From positions 3,626,098 to 3,690,097 of the forward strand of contig JAQFVV010000017.1 in the NCBI GenBank assembly GCA_028023455.1: DNA of 64,000 nt, read 5' to 3'. Position numbers and translations under genes: made by a program. Below, one piece after another: positions 22,430-33,910 of the stretch (position 1 is the stretch's first letter; every line of letters starts with the position of its first letter). This DNA is from Epiperipatus broadwayi. Taxonomy: Eukaryota > Onychophora > Udeonychophora > Euonychophora > Peripatidae. The notes under the pieces were generated by a model. The model searched no databases. It was not told the origin of the DNA and saw only the letters and a list, made by a program, of their open reading frames with translations.

Positions 22430-22830
22430 CACAAAGTACATTAACCCTTTAAAATTTCAACAATATCTGACATTTTTCTTTGTTTCACACATCAATACAA
22501 AATATATGATTAAATGATTATTACTTATCAGAAAATAATAAGTTAGACTTCATTTGATAGATATTTTAGTCTACTACTGAAATAAATTTTAAATGTTCAC
22601 ATTTTGTTTCTATAAATATTTAAAAAATGAGATCATAATCAAAACAAAAAGGTTACACATCATCATTTTAGAAAGATTATTTTCAATGTCAAAATCAGCA
22701 AAATCTTCCTTATTTCCTATTATTTTAAAAATGTAAATAAATATTTATTTGTTTGGCCTGTATTTAATGAATTGTGTTTTAAAAGTTTAAAATTTTTGAA
22801 TATTTATTGCAAAATTGTGATATTTTTATA
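22430..22830 (-). repeat. Dispersed AT-rich repeat epsilon, copy 2
   Basis: Its reverse complement corresponds to 7180-7540, and it is loosely collinear with 34900-35350 (plus orientation), including TTTAAAAGTTTAAAATTT. Noncoding. Confidence 0.5.
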
Positions 22831-23894
22831 CTCATATGTATAAGTAGATTGCTTACATAGAAGCTGAGCTTGTAAATTGCTTCAAGTTATATTTACATTA
22901 GTGGCTAATATAACATATTTTTAAAAATTCCAGTCAAAATAATTTATTAATAATTTATATTTCTTGATATCTAATCAATATAGTGTAAATTATTATAAAA
23001 AATATCTAAAACTGTAATAAATTTGCAAATAAACAAACACATTTTTGGTATTTGGAACTATTTTCTTTAAACAATATTATAAAATGCTGAACATTTTATG
23101 GCCTTGCCCTCACACAATCGATGAACATATTGGAGCAGGGTTTATGTCCACTGTCAGCTGGCCTTTTTTGAATTTTCTGCCATCGAGCATAAATATTTTA
23201 ACAAAATTTTTTATATAATAAAATATATGGAAAAATACGCATTTTAACATATAATACTTATAGAAAAATTCACCAGGGGGCAAATTGCTAAAAGTGCAAA
23301 CATACTCATGTGAAAATTACAGAGGGTTAAATTTTATTTATTCAAAATATTGCAGCAAATACTTTTAAATTGATTTGACATTTCTATTTTATGGTACTGT
23401 TCTATTAGATCATGTCAGCAACTTGATAGCATTGTTGCTATGTAAAAACACATAAATATAACATGATCAGGCCCACCCCATTATTTGTGAAAGAATAATA
23501 ATCACATGTGTTAATGTAATTCATTTATTCCCTTAATAAATTTACTGGAACAATTTTACATAACCATATATTATTGCAAATATTCTACTATAATAGAATT
23601 CCACATGTACACCAGTGCTGGCTGGCATAACCACCCTCCACCCTCCCCACAAACTTTACAAAGTCTACTAGCATTGCTTGAGAGACAACTAACTACATCA
23701 TGGTGGAAAAAATGCTGATAATACTTTAATTACTGAACTGTCTTTTACTTTTTGGGGTCATTTTTGAAAAGGAAAAGTATTTCTTTATTTATTATAATAG
23801 CTACCTTTAAATAAATATGTGTATGGATATTAATGGTATACCTATTAAAATGATTACTCGATTGTTTTTTTAAGGTTAATAAATGTATTCTCTT
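22831..23894. other. AT-rich intergenic DNA
   Basis: No gene or assignable repeat is visible. A less AT-rich stretch at about 23095-23180 has no credible reading frame. Confidence 0.5.
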
Positions 23895-23896
23895 GT

Positions 23897-24007
23897 CAAG
23901 TGTTGTTAGCTGAGAGGTCATTGCAGTTGCCTTGCAAGCAAGTAGTTGGTTGCAGATGGTTGTGTATCCACCTCCTGGCCAATGCTGTGACATATGAAAA
24001 AAAAAAT
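23897..24007 (+). mobile_element. SINE family A, third subfamily
   Basis: Head CAAGTGTTGTTAGC, A-box-like TAGCTGAGAGGTCATTGC, CCTTGCAAGCAAGTAGTTGG, degenerate B box, CCAATGCTGTGACATATG and an A tail. Flanks TTCTCTTGTCAA and TTCTTTTGACAA suggest a decayed target-site duplication. Confidence 0.85.
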
Positions 24008-24574
24008 TCTTTTGACAATTTCTTTTGGTCGCTTGATAGAACTATGAGAAATTTTAATCATACATTTTATTCAAAGGCTTAATGTAATTCATTGATTTCC
24101 ATAATCAATTCCTGTAATTTAGTTAAGAACAATTTTATTCTACAAAAAATTTAAAAACCTACAAATTTCATTTTAGTTCTGTAATGTAAGGCAGATGGTA
24201 TGTGTTTTTATATCCACAAAAATTAATACTTTAATTCCCCATGTATGCTGGCTTTTGTGGATGACAGTTGTCCCATTTTTAAGTCAGCCATTTTATTTGT
24301 TGCCAACATAGTCTCATGAGTTGGTTGAAATCTTACTTGGATGTACCTTTCTGAATTTTTAGAAGGTTCCACATTGAGTATAGAAGCATGGTAATGGGTT
24401 GACAATTTTTGGGAGGTAATAGTAGGTCAGATGACTTGTAAGCTAATTCTTATGACATGCATATTTAAAGAGTTGTGGCAGACTGAAGTCCAGACACCCT
24501 TACATGATACTGTAGTGAACTTTGAACTGTGAGCATTGGGATAAAATGTGTAACACAAAGCAGGCTGGCCACTA
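24008..24574. other. Intergenic DNA
   Basis: No supported gene. The stretch 24223-24405 is less AT-rich and open on the minus strand for 60 codons, but I see no recognisable domain. Confidence 0.45.
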
Positions 24575-24752
24575 ATAAATTGCATCTTTCTGTGCTTTTA
24601 GCATAGAAATAATACCATCAGTGCTGGTGGTCAAATTTTAAATGGTATCTTTCTGTGCTTTTGCATAGATATATAGTCCTAGAAAGTGGTGGCTGCATAA
24701 ACAGCATATTTATGTGCTTTTGTATATAAATAGCACCATCAAGTGGTTGACA
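24575..24752 (+). repeat. Three diverged tandem units of about 60 bp
   Basis: Each unit has CTTTCTGTGCTTTT-like sequence, a GCATAGA-like block and AAGTGGTGG or CAGTGCTGGTGG. Identity between units is moderate. Confidence 0.65.
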
Positions 24753-25557
24753 CTATCTAATAGAACAGTACTTAGTTTACATATCGTTTGATATTTCTGT
24801 GATAAGTTAATATGCATACTTTTTAAGTATATATCACATTTAGTATGTGTACATTATTATGTGTGTGTAATAAATCATTAAATCAAGCTTTCACCTGAAA
24901 CTCAAAAAATTCAGCCACTATTTAAAACAACCTTTAGCTTGATTTTAAAAACTATCAATTTAAATCAAAAAATCTCTATGATGCCCTCTCATGTGTATTA
25001 CTTAAACTACATCTATGAAACAAACAAACATAAACATATAGAGAATGTAAGTTAAATAAAATTATTTAATAAAACACATCAGTTTATATATTATTTATTC
25101 TCAACTCTATATAAAACCAAGCTATTTGCAAGTCTATGTTAAATGTTTATCTTAAAAATGTAAAAAGAAGAAAAAAAATTATGAAGATAATTAAATAAAT
25201 TTTTAAGCATTTTTTTTTTTATCATATCTTTTATGTTATGGGGGAAAATGCAATTTTGTTTGCATACAGTATTCAAATTTTTGCCACTCACCAATGCAAT
25301 ATTTTTCAAAAATAAGCAATGGATTTTAATTTTTTTTTTGTTTTATATATAAAAAATTTAAATAAATATATTAATAATATTTAAATGCAGATATACTATA
25401 TATCCATAGAATTTAGATGTAATTATAAGTTGAATGGGTTTTAATTTTTAGACAGATTTTTATTTAATGACAATGGGCATTTATGAACATTTTACGAATT
25501 TAAAATCAATTTTAAATCTATTATTTTAAAACAGTGATAGTGTACATGTATTACAAT
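24753..25557. other. AT-rich intergenic DNA
   Basis: I see nothing assignable apart from poly-T runs. Confidence 0.5.
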
Positions 25558-25950
25558 TTTTTATCACATGATCATCATTTTCTATGCATACCCAAACTGT
25601 TAAAACAGTAGCAACTCTCCATACAATGGTGCCACTCAGTGCAAATCATAATAATCAACACATACTAGAAGACTTATGCATCAAAATCCTTATCTAGTGT
25701 CTACTCATCCAATATCTCCAGATTAGTTTATAGCTTGTGGCCTTCATTAGTGAATAGTTTTGGATCAGGGATAACTCTAGGTGCAGTGCTCTCAAATCCA
25801 AGGATCCTCACTGATGAAATCCATAAACTAGAAAATAGCCTGGGAATATTGGATGAATAGCCAGAAGGTACAGATTTTACGCACAAACCTTTTTGCATCC
25901 ATCAATTACTAAAGCTAGCACTGGGTGGCACTACTGTATGAAATGTTTGC
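25558..25950. repeat. Repeat family delta, two-armed foldback
   Basis: The arms share AACTCTCCATACA with TGTATGAAATG, GCCACTCAGTGCAAAT with GCACTGGGTGGC, and TCATCCAATAT with ATATTGGATGA. The centre contains CACTGATGAAATCCATAAAC. Related copies are at 12080, 26245, 27838, 50960 and 51535. ATCCAA and TTGGAT flank the CTGATGA in a hammerhead-like way, but I cannot fold a convincing stem II. Confidence 0.75.
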
Positions 25951-26244
25951 TAATAAAATACAATTTTTTATTTCTACTTGGTTCTAATCTTGTAAAACCC
26001 AAATATTATTTTCAACAAATATGTGTAAGTATGTAATTAAAGTAATGGACACTCTAATATGCTTTATTAATGATAGTTTTAATTTTATATTGTCCTACTT
26101 TGTTTCTATGCCATATTTTTTAGAGATGTTTTACAACTGTAGAAGAAAAAAATTTTTTTTCTTAATTCTAAAGTAATGGATTATTTATTAAAATTATATT
26201 TGATAGCTTTATAATTGACTAAAAAATAAAATATCATATTTAAT

Positions 26245-26395
26245 CAAAGCATCATGTGATTACCATTTTATATGCTTGTACAGGCTGTCACTCATGATAG
26301 AAACTATTCACACTGTAGTGCCTCCACAAACCTTGCATCCATTAATTATCAAGGCTGCCCTTGGTGGCACTAATATATGGAGAGTTTGTGATTGT
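26245..26395. repeat. Repeat family delta, short copy
   Basis: Contains ATGTGATTACCATTTTATAT, GCATCCATTAATTATCAAGG, and GGTGGCAC followed by ATGGAGAG. The middle of the foldback is missing. Confidence 0.65.
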
Positions 26396-26416
26396 TATTA
26401 ATATATTTAATCTTTA

Positions 26417-27262
26417 TTGATCCAGAGTCAGAATGAAAGTTACTCCAAGTTTAATCTAGTTTCTTTAACCTATAACTTCTCTTCTTCATATTATTCCAGT
26501 AAATCTCCTTATCTCCTACATCTCACATATAATCTCTTTCTATATCTTTTACAATATTTTGGGACTTATAATAAAATTTCAACAGGTCATCTATTATAAT
26601 CTCTTCAAGTAATATGTTCTGTCCAGTTCTAAGTCTTTTAATGGTTTAAAAGATGTCAATAATTTTTGTTTGTTCTCTTTATCCATAGATTCCACTTTTT
26701 GCCTTCTTAATTCTACCAGCACGTATTTCTCCTTACTTCATGAAGAAATCTGAAACCAATGCCTTGTTTTTCAGTTAAGTATCCAAATGTCAGATTCATA
26801 TGCAGTAAAACATGTCTTTTTAAAAACTTCCCTTTCAAACACATAGTCCAATTCCATCCAAAGTTAATTTTACTATTAATTCCATTCATTGAATTTCCAT
26901 ACGTTTTAATAAAGTGATCAAATTTTTTGTAGTTGTTAACTTATTTTAATTGCGATTATTAACTTTTACTTTCTTATCCTATGAAAACCATTGGACATTA
27001 CTTTAGGTTTTTTAGCATTTTTTAAAAAATCTTATTTTTTTCTCCCATGTGTCATAGCATCAGCCGGGACACGAACCCGGGACAACTGCTTGTAAAGCAA
27101 CCGTCGCTGACCTCTCGACCACCAATGCTTGACTAAAATCTTATTTTGTACTTTTCATTTGATAACTTTTCAAACATTTCCTTATTTCTAAAAATAATTG
27201 CATCATTAGAAAAGTTTATATGATTTAAATAATCTCCATTTATTTTTATTAACTTGGCGTCC
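26417..27262 (-). pseudogene. RTE-type LINE copy, C-terminal part of reverse transcriptase
   Basis: On the minus strand 27262-27148 corresponds to the GVKVNGDYLSHLDF region of the 52-55 kb copy (here read as VN, W, LFKSYKLF with shifts). The stretch 27000-26440 covers the MCLKRKVLNKCVLP region and the WIPRDCKRPRKR region, with many stops and frameshifts. A family A SINE splits it at 27039-27134. It is older than the other RTE tails in this window, judging by divergence. Confidence 0.75.
27039..27134 (-). mobile_element. SINE family A nested in a LINE, with target-site duplication
   Basis: Full features on the minus strand: GTCAAGCATTGGTGGTCG, CTTTACAAGCAGTTGTCCC, CGGGTTCGTGTCCC, GCTGATGCTATGACACATG and an A run. 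It is flanked by the 13-bp direct repeat AAAATCTTATTTT (27026-27038 and 27135-27147), showing insertion by target-primed reverse transcription. Confidence 0.93.
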
Positions 27263-27837
27263 TACTTTAATCTATAAAATATTTATTGTAAATTTTACTT
27301 CTTTATATATATATATATATAATTTTAATAATAACAAACTATAACCAAATATTAATATATTTACAATAGAATAAATTTATAGGCAAAAGTTTGATGAAAA
27401 TACGACCGTAGTGGTAATAATGGTAGAGAAGTTGTTTAACTGCAATGACGTGTAATCCAAATTTAAAGAGTGTCATATTTTAACATAATCATGATGACTA
27501 AACTGAAGACGAATTCAAATATTTATTTTTATGAGTGGAATCTGATGGACAGTGTTAATGAAAATAAAGATTTGACCTATGAGAGAGCACAGCTGAGATA
27601 GATTGCTGATTGCTAAATTTTGATCATGATAATCCTGGGCAAAAATTTGAGAGAGTGTAGGTATGAGTTGAACCATTTCTTGTTATTTCTTTTGGGTACA
27701 TTGTTTTCTTACTGTCAAATATTATGAAGCAGCATGCAAGCTACATGGTTTTTAGTGTGTGAGTAATTACAGATGTATCAAAGTACTTTATATATATTTT
27801 AAATAATTGTACACTTAAAAAGCATGAAAAGACTAAG

Positions 27838-28040
27838 TACATGATCACCATTCTTTATGCTTACACAGAGGCAAAACTCTCCACGCTACTCAGTGCAAGA
27901 CAGAGTCTGGGGATATTGGATGAGTAAGCCTTAGGTAGATATTTTATGCACAAACCTTCCTGCATCCATTGATTACTCTGGCTTGCACTGAGTGGCACTA
28001 CTGTATGGAGAGTTTTGCCTCTGTGGAAACATGAAAAGGT
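27838..28040. repeat. Repeat family delta, foldback
   Basis: The arms GAGGCAAAACTCTCCA (left) and TGGAGAGTTTTGCCTC (right) are exact reverse complements. The interior has GATATTGGATGAGTAAGCC and GCATCCATTGATTACTCTGG. The left arm is internally shortened. Confidence 0.8.
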
Positions 28041-28604
28041 GTAGAGATGAAAAGTATGGGAAGGTTTGAAAAAGGTATAGCATTCTTCTGAATAATTATT
28101 GCACAAACACGTGTAGCTTCAAGATTAGGTTGAATCAGTTTACTTCTACTTCTACATAAAGTTAATTCGTGCTTTTCTATTTAATGTCTTCTATTTTCTA
28201 TTAACTTGTTATGGTTTAAGATCTTTGCATTTAGATTCTATAAACTTCATTGCAATATAAAATTTAGGAAAATACAAATTTATTTCTTCAAATGTTGAAA
28301 ATCTAAAAGTTTATAAATTATTACCGTTCATATTTTTTAATCACGGTTTTTCAAAAATAAAACGTGTTCTCTCTAATCGAGCATTATTTGGTTCAACACT
28401 TATCTTTCTTTTCTTTATAGTTTCCTGATTGTTAATTTTTTCAAGTACTCATTAGTACTTATTTTCAAAAAAATATTTATAAGAAATACTATAATCATGC
28501 AAAATAAAGTAATCTACCAGTACTTCTTTTAAAATTAAAGAATTGTAATTAAAACTTATTTATTCTTCATTTCAAATTAGTAATTAAAAAAATCGAAATG
28601 TATG

Positions 28605-28675
28605 TTTGGCACAGTTTGTAGAGCAACGGAATCAGGAGGTTCCAGAATCGATTCTTGCATTGGAACTGCAATAAA
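28605..28675 (+). repeat. tRNA-like SINE family C relic
   Basis: TTTGGCACAGTTTGTAGAGC fits an A-box region and CAGAATCGATTCTTGC a B-box region. The arrangement matches 49972-50060. No A tail is visible. Confidence 0.55.
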
Positions 28676-28845
28676 GCCGTATGCCCCCCCCCCTTTTTTT
28701 TTACTTTAAAATAAAAACTTCTTTTAATTCTTCTTTGTGGACTTTTTGGATTTATCCCAAATAATGAGTATAATGTGGTTCCAATAACTAGTCACAAATC
28801 AAAATCATTTAAAAATAAGTAATTATATGATTTTCTATAGTAAAA

Positions 28846-29085
28846 ATTGAGTGGAGTTGGACTGTACAGTTTTACTAGAAGAGATGATAAGAGATGGACA
28901 ATTGAAATCTTAAACCGGATTCCACAAGAGATTGTAAAAGACTCAGAAAGAGACCACATATGAGATGGATGAATGAAATAAAAACGTGTGCAGGACTGAG
29001 TGGAGAAGAAAGGCTAGAAATCAGAGAAGATGGATTAAACTTGGAGAGATGTTCATCTTGCAGTGGATTGATAATGATTGATGAT
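28846..29085 (+). mobile_element. RTE-type LINE, 3' tail copy
   Basis: It aligns to the last about 240 bp of the 52-55 kb element (AATTGAGTGGAGTTGGACTG, then AGAGACCACATATGAGATGG, TGGATTAAACTTGGAGAGA, TGCAGTGGATTGATAATG). It ends in a short TGATGATG tail. Small indels break the frame. Confidence 0.85.
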
Positions 29086-29478
29086 GTAAGTTGCTATAAT
29101 GAATTCCCAGTGTACTATAAATTTTAAATAGCAAAACTGGGAATCATTAATGATTTTTAAATAATCAAATATATTATTAACAAAAATACTAACCGACATA
29201 AATATAATTTATAAACTATTTAATTAAAAAAAAAAAAAACATTACAATGACTATGCCCTTCTTCCATCATAAATTTTTAATCATTTTATCAAGTGCAGTC
29301 GGGAAATTGTTTAAAATGTTATTAGCTGAGATTTTACCGTAAAACAAAAGCATATTATTAAAGGATGGTCAAATCCTAGTGTAAAGATAAAACATAATGA
29401 AAAATGGGGGGGGGGGGATTTAACCAATGTATTGTATATTTTATTTATTTTTGATGCATCACATACGCAATATTATTA

Positions 29479-29583
29479 TTTTTTTTTTCATGTGTCATAG
29501 CATTAGCCGGGAAGCGAACCCGCTAACCCGGCACAACTGCTTGTAAGATAGCTGCGCTGATCTCTCGACCACCAATGCTAGAC
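29479..29583 (-). mobile_element. SINE family A, full length
   Basis: Minus strand: GTCTAGCATTGGTGGTCG, GAGAGATCAGCGCAGC, CTTACAAGCAGTTGTGCC, GGGTTCGCTTCCCGGC (a strong B box), TAATGCTATGACACATG and an A run. Confidence 0.9.
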
Positions 29584-30260
29584 ATGATTTGAATACATGA
29601 TTGTATAGTATTTGAAATAATCTTTGTCTCTTACAATTACGGTCACATTTAATTAAAATGGCATAAGTATCTAATATTTTATCTAATTTAATGAACACCT
29701 TTTCCAATTAGCTTTTGATGCAATTTATATGATCAAAATTGTTTTAAATATAAAATAGTTTCTCTTTTGGCAAAATTGTTTATCTTAAAACGAACATATG
29801 TTGTTTAAAGTGGCTTTACAACATGAAAACATCAAATAAAAATTAGCCTTAATAAGTCATGTATACACCATTGTTGTGCATATATATTTTAAAGTTTATT
29901 TTTGGTGTTTATTTCTTGAACAACGTTTATTGAAATTAGGTAATGAATAAAAGTATTTTTTTTTTTTTTTTTGTTTAAAAGTGTATTTCATCATTTTATC
30001 TAATGAAGACATCGAATCACACTGTTCAGTAGAACTTACAAAATGACCATCATTTTTGAAAGACTGCTATTGCAAATAGTTGTATAATTTTCAAAGTAGA
30101 AGATGCAAATTTATTATGCATATTATGGCAAAGCCTAACATAGAAAATAAAACTACACATCTTATATTTAAATATATAGATTGGTGTTGGATATTATTTA
30201 AATTTACATAGATCTTTATTTATCTTATTTTCATATATTAAAATCTCTCTCTCTATATAT
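29584..30260. other. AT-rich intergenic DNA
   Basis: Contains a long T run near 29960; nothing else is assignable. Confidence 0.5.
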
Positions 30261-30373
30261 AATATTAATATCATTTTAGTTCTTTATTACTTTTACAACG
30301 CTTTTTACAACCCACTATTGACGGTTGCGATTGCCCCAGCAATCTTTTTCAGAACTAAAATGATATTAATATT
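30261..30373. repeat. Foldback with a hammerhead-like loop
   Basis: Arms of 23 bp (AATATTAATATCATTTTAG and its complement) flank a loop of about 66 bp. The loop carries the motif described in the next entry. Confidence 0.8.
30313..30352 (-). ncRNA. Hammerhead-like motif with GAUUGC stem II (decayed)
   Basis: Minus strand: CTGAAAA where CUGANGA is expected (G8 to A), one extra A, a six-pair stem II GATTGC/GCAATC with loop TGGG, then GCAA where GAAA is expected, C, and the triplet GTC. The stem and spacing fit, but two core residues are changed, so it is likely inactive. Confidence 0.55.
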
Positions 30374-30475
30374 ATATGGGTTTGGCAATGCAATAAGAAA
30401 GATAAAGTGTTATATATATATATTCATTCATAGTATTATTTCCGGGCGCTTCTGTAATAAAAATATATAATAGCT

Positions 30476-30525
30476 AAGAAGCTGACATTTCAGTACAATA
30501 ACAAGTACTGTCATCAGAGCTTCTT
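30476..30525 (-). ncRNA. Hammerhead ribozyme, family alpha (best copy)
   Basis: Minus strand. Stem I is eight pairs, AAGAAGCT with AGCTTCTT. The core CTGATGA is intact, followed by one extra C. Stem II is AGTAC with GTACT around TTGTTATT. Then GAAA, and after one residue the triplet GTC. Stem III has no room for a loop, so a single unit should be weak. Hammerheads of this kind are known to cleave as dimers with a shared stem III. An extra residue after A9 is also found in some natural hammerheads. No inverted partner lies beside this copy. Confidence 0.78.
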
Positions 30526-30739
30526 CTTTCTCAAATCATAAGAATGTATATATAATATTAGACACAATAATAGATAATAAAACAAAGCACTGGAATGAAC
30601 TACAATTTTCAAGATAGATACATATAAATAAATAAATAATAGTTATAACTAGCTTATGGAAAGATTGCCATCTCTAGTAGCATTATTTTTAGTTGCAATA
30701 TTTTTTTCTATATCTATATATATATTAATAATAATAAAT

Positions 30740-31860
30740 AATCATAACTTACATGTATGAAGTTGAAATGAAGTAACTATATCTACTACTAAGTTTGTAA
30801 ACATCAACAACTTTTTAACATTGTTTTAAACTATAGGGTGAATTTTGTCTATTACTTTAATTTATGTGCAGACTAAATAATCTGTAATCACCATTAGAGG
30901 ATCAAGGTTGAGTCTTCATTTTAACTAAATATCAAAATGTTTAATAAATATGATAAGTAATAAATAATATGTGATTGAAATGGAAGTCACTGTATCTCCC
31001 TTCAAGATATTCCAGCAAATATAAAAATAGAATAATACCAATCTATCTTTTAGCTCTGTTATAGAGTGAATTTTGTCTATTATTTCAATTTAATAAATGT
31101 AATAATAAATAACCATATCTTTAAATATAATTTTCTTCTGCTTCTTCTTCCTTTTCTTATGTATTGATATATCATACCATTTACAACTTTTTTAAATACT
31201 TCAACAATACTATTTTTTATCAAAACTGTACAAATAAAGGTATGATTAAAAAATAGTATTGTTGAAGTGTTTAAGAAAGTTGTAAGTGGTATGATATATA
31301 ACTTTAAATATAAATAAATGAAACTGAAGTAAATCTACTTTCCACTGAATTATGTGACATCAACAACTACAAAATAACAAAATGATACCAATCTATCTTT
31401 TAATTCTATTGTTATATAAGCTTAGTTTTTTTGACATAGTTTTCAACTATAGATTGAATTTTGTCTATTTTTAAATTCATGTGCAGTAAGCAATATAAAA
31501 TCAGCATTGAAATATTCAGAAAATCAAAACTGAGTCTTAGTTTTAATAACCTCTAAATATCAAATAAATAGGTTTATAAGTATAATAATAAATAATCATA
31601 ACATGAAAATACACAATTGAAATGGATGTAACTTTTACCTTCCACTAAGGTATGTAAACATCAACAACTATGAAAAGATAGAATGATACCAATATATCTA
31701 AGCTCTGTTGTTATATAAGTCTTATTTAGTCTACACATAAATTAAAATGGTGGACAAAATTCTCCATATAGTTTAAAACTACATCAAAAAACTAAGCCTA
31801 TATATCAATAGAGCTAAGAGATAAATTGGATTTATTCTATCTTTCTTTAGGTTTTGATAT
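30740..31860 (+). repeat. Irregular long-period tandem array
   Basis: The phrase GAATTTTGTCTATT recurs at about 30840, 31068 and 31456. ATACCAATCTATCTTT-like text recurs at about 31035, 31385 and 31690. Units of roughly 230-390 bp are diverged, and the end (31740-31860) contains inverted pieces. A palindrome (31167-31300) sits inside. Confidence 0.65.
31167..31300. repeat. Foldback with about 52-bp arms
   Basis: The left arm has CTTCAACAATACTATTTTT and the right AAAAATAGTATTGTTGAAG, continuing to ATATCATACCA and TGGTATGATAT. The loop is about 30 bp. Confidence 0.88.
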
Positions 31861-32410
31861 TTATATAATTCAGTTGTTTTAATTATATATATTATTGATA
31901 AATAAAGAATTATCTTACAATATACATGTGTGTGTGTGCTGTAACATTTGTTTTAGAAAAGATCATTTACTCCATTTCTCTATTTCATTTGAACATATGC
32001 TACAAGCTTAAGTAATCAATAGGTACTAGTTGATAGTACTATAATCAATACTTTCAAATGAATGTTATAAGTAAGCAATTTTGGACAGGTTGAACTCACA
32101 CATTTATATTATATAAATTTCATCAAATAAATAATCTGAATTTTTAAGTAATTTAAAAATACTCTCTGATAAATGCTACTGGACAGAAACTAATAGAAAT
32201 GTAGATTATACTACTGCCATATACTGTTGATTTATTATTCAAGCTTGTAATATATGATTCTAAAATATAATAAACACAACTTCTAAATGTATATACACCC
32301 GGGTCTCATTTTATGCGGATTTATTTAATGCGATTGTGAAGTTATGCGATTCATGTTTCTTCTTAATATTTTTGTATGTGTTTTTCTTTTATGCAATAAA
32401 AATTATTAGA

Positions 32411-32513
32411 TCAGAAGTCGAGCTCTGTTAATGTGCTATTACTTTAAATATTATAAATTTTGCGCACTCACGTCATATTTAAAGTAATAGCGCATTATTG
32501 GAGTTCGACTTCT
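32411..32513. repeat. Foldback inside the Tigger element
   Basis: AGAAGTCGAGCTCTG and CTATTACTTTAAAT (left) pair with ATTTAAAGTAATAG and GGAGTTCGACTTCT (right). Arms are about 38 bp, loop about 25 bp. Confidence 0.8.
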
Positions 32514-33043
32514 CTCTAATAATTTCAATATTTTCAGCACTTTATAATAGTACTGTAATAGATTTTATGCAATAAAGAAGTTCATAATTCACTTAAAATC
32601 AGGTTTCCCATTTTATATACACACATTAAATTTTACAAGACTATAATGTAAATCTGTTCAAATGTTATAGATGCATATACTCAGCATGTTGTTGTTTTTG
32701 CATTTTAAATCACATTCTATTTTTGCTTTTTAAAAAGAGTTTAGTGTCCACAAGTTTATTTTTAAAAGGTAACAGTGGTGGACACAATTAAAAATTAAAA
32801 TCTGATTTTTAATTGTAATTAACAATTTAAAAATTACGTAATGTGATCTGAAATTAATGTGATGTAAAACAATGAAATTTGATTTTTAAACGAAATTGAA
32901 AATTAACAAATTAAAGACAAAAATAAAAATTTAATTTTTAATTGTTAGTTTTAATTAAATTTTGCCCAACAGTGGTGAGTAGATGTCTTCTTATTATCAT
33001 AAGTCTAAGTTCTTACTTTTATTTTAAACTTTTAGTTTACCTA

Positions 33044-33253
33044 ATGAAGAGGAAAAAACACCCAAGAAAATGAATTTCTTTGGAAACAAAAATTTCAATT
33101 TTAGATCACTTAGCGAAATGGGAAGGATCAACAGCGATTGGAAAACATTTTAGTTTGAGTGAGTCCACTATAACTGCTATTTAAAAAAATGAAGTTGGCA
33201 CTAGTTGTATTTCCTCTTGTGACAAATCTGATGTCTTACTAGTTCACAAATGA
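33044..33253 (+). pseudogene. Tigger transposase N-terminal helix-turn-helix relic
   Basis: A 70-codon stretch from an ATG. It reads MKRKKHPRK, stop, ISLETKISILDHLAKWEG, then STAIGKHFSLSESTITAI, stop, KNEVGTS. This matches the CENP-B/psq-type N-terminal helix-turn-helix of pogo/Tigger transposases, which binds the terminal repeats. Codons 10 (TGA) and 47 (TAA) are stops, and the catalytic DDE domain is absent. It lies inside the inverted-repeat-bounded element in plus orientation. The assignment rests on pattern resemblance and on the host element's TA-flanked ends. Confidence 0.75.
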
Positions 33254-33699
33254 AACTGCATATTGTTAAATTGTGATAATGATTAAAATACTGTACATGT
33301 ATGAAAAAATATAAATTATGCATTAAAATATATTGTTTTGAATAAAATTAAATATTGTAGTTAATAAAAAAAGTTTGTCTTGTATCATTTTTTTTTCAAA
33401 TTTAAATTTTTTTATTAGTCATATTTTATTTCCTTATTTGTTTTTTAATGCGAATTTTAAAGTAATTTTACTTTGTTGCTTTGCTTTTATGCAATTTTTG
33501 AAATTTTCGTTATGTATCCCCCATTTTTCAAGGTATGTTAAGCCTATTTTTGTGTGATTTCTTTTGTGCATGTTTTCTGAGGAACCTATCTACTGCATAA
33601 AATGAGACCCAGGTGTATATATATAAATGTAAACAGAAAATGTCATGTGGCATAGTTTACGTGTAATGCACTTTTAAAAAATGGATGGAATAGCAAAAA

Positions 33700-33910
33700 T
33701 AAAAAAACAATTTTGCTTTCATTATTATCACCATTTTCAAGCATTCTTACACCACCATAGGATGCAGGTCTCTCTGAATTCAATCCATCTTCTCCAATCT
33801 CTAGTCTTTCTTTTTCACATCACCTCAGCAAATGTCCTTATTTCATTCATCCATCTCATATATGGCATTTTCCTAGGTCTTTTACAATTTCTTGGAGTCC
33901 AGTTTAAGAC
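33700..33910 (-). mobile_element. RTE-type LINE, 3' tail copy
   Basis: On the minus strand it aligns to the end of the 52-55 kb element: AGTCTTAAACTGGACTCCAA, AAAAGACCTAGGAAAATGCC, GAGATGGATGAATGAAATAA and AGATTGGAGAAGATGGATTG, then a diverged tail. A plus-strand open frame over it is an antisense artefact. Confidence 0.8.

Larger units (their letters stand above)
32296..33615 (+). mobile_element. pogo/Tigger-type DNA transposon, internally deleted
   Basis: Terminal inverted repeats CACCCGGGTCTCATTTTATG and CATAAAATGAGACCCAGGTG (two mismatches or fewer) are flanked by TA on both sides, the target duplication of Tc1/mariner-superfamily elements. At 1320 bp it is shorter than typical autonomous Tigger copies, and only an N-terminal transposase relic remains. 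Internal inverted segments at 32411-32513 and about 32785-32980 look like secondary insertions or rearrangements. Confidence 0.85.
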
